Of a stretch of DNA of 64,000 nucleotides, positions 63,831 to 64,000 are shown in pieces. The stretch is from contig CAJYXJ010000014.1 in assembly GCA_913778085.1 (NCBI GenBank), positions 186,001 through 250,000 of the forward strand. Direction: 5' to 3'. The notes below the pieces were generated by a model. It ran no database searches, was not told the DNA's origin, and worked only from the letters and a program-made list of their open reading frames with translations. Every line of letters begins with the position of its first letter. Within the stretch, counting starts at the first letter, position 1. A program made the translations under genes and the position numbers. This DNA comes from an uncultured Chryseobacterium sp. (lineage in GTDB: Bacteria; Bacteroidota; Bacteroidia; Flavobacteriales; Weeksellaceae).

Positions 63831-63960
63831 TGTTGCCTATTTTATAAAAATCAAAGATTTTTAAAGACTTTTGCAGGCTTATTTGGACTACAGTATCTAA
63901 CTTCATTAAGCAGCATCACTATCTTTTGTTTCTTTTGTGGTTTATAAATTCCATAAAAAA

Positions 63961-63985
63961 ACGGAAAGCCGATGTGACTTTCCGT
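63961..63985 (-). terminator. terminator of a gene beyond the right edge
   Basis: ACGGAAAG (63961-63968) pairs with CTTTCCGT (63978-63985); the A-run at 63954-63960 is a T-run on the minus strand. A leftward gene must end just outside the window. Confidence 0.75.
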
Positions 63986-64000
63986 TGGTTAATTATAAAA

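Noticed and set aside
1-64000. CRISPR array
   Set aside because: No series of short direct repeats with regular unique spacers was seen; the repeats at 60.5-61.7 kb are far too long and the palindromes at 43 kb are not spaced regularly. No cas gene is visible.

Overview
The window looks like chromosome from a low-GC member of the Bacteroidota, class Flavobacteriia, most likely Chryseobacterium or a close Weeksellaceae relative. The grounds are a TonB-dependent receptor with a plug and a second plug-plus-barrel outer-membrane protein, candidate promoters of the Bacteroidota type (TTTG, about 19 bases, TAnnTTTG), a typical flavobacterial gene set (GcvP, Dgt, SPFH protein, DUF3857/transglutaminase protein, TPR plus outer-membrane barrel pair) and the absence of encoded tRNA CCA. 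The genus is an inference.

Layout. (1) 1-11.6 kb is ordinary chromosome with an envelope theme: a truncated TonB-dependent receptor, a VOC-fold protein, then a minus-strand block with a TSUP permease, a PAP2 phosphatase, an LTA-synthase-type sulfatase-fold transferase, a histidine kinase and response regulator, a second PAP2 phosphatase and an outer-membrane plug/barrel protein. Tandem 11-base repeats sit 36-37 bases in front of both candidate target operons, so the two-component system probably controls both.

(2) 11.7-35.2 kb is an AT-rich accessory region. Its left part holds a DUF2971 gene between 24-base direct repeats, a TPR lipoprotein, and a permuted-papain hydrolase gene arranged like a single integron gene cassette with an attC-like palindrome but no integron integrase in view. 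Next come a ParA ATPase with a small partner and a 3' fragment of a tRNA or tmRNA with its terminator, which looks like an old integration scar. The core is a defence island: an Eco57I-like type IIG restriction-modification operon (XRE regulator, fused nuclease-methylase, second methylase), a Gabija-like pair (OLD nuclease and UvrD-like helicase), a divergent 1076-residue protein joining a Cap4/DUF4297-like nuclease domain to a STAND-type NTPase, and an uncharacterised HExxH protein lying between an intact serine resolvase and a decayed copy of the same resolvase. The island ends in a large serine recombinase whose reading frame runs through the terminator and the whole antisense of a tRNA-Arg(TCG) gene.

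(3) 35.2-64 kb is core chromosome: outer-membrane barrel and TPR protein, amino-acid permease operon, DUF3857/transglutaminase protein, SPFH protein, Dgt, a secreted calcium-repeat protein, a Nei-like glycosylase, an AAA ATPase, an XRE regulator, a solitary tape-measure C-terminal domain of a contractile injection system, an unknown membrane pair, GcvP, a J-domain protein and an ECF sigma operon. Between the genes lie many dispersed and tandem repeats (42.9-43.4, 46.9-47.5, 49.0-49.3, 53.1-53.5, 60.3-62.2 and 63.8 kb), a candidate structured RNA with a 27-residue membrane ORF at 51.9-52.3 kb, and a 51-residue Cys/Lys-rich ORF at 59.35 kb.

The most promising material for something undescribed is 27.0-32.8 kb (nuclease-STAND protein and HExxH protein), the cassette at 13.26-14.47 kb, and the small-ORF/structured-RNA unit at 51.9-52.3 kb.
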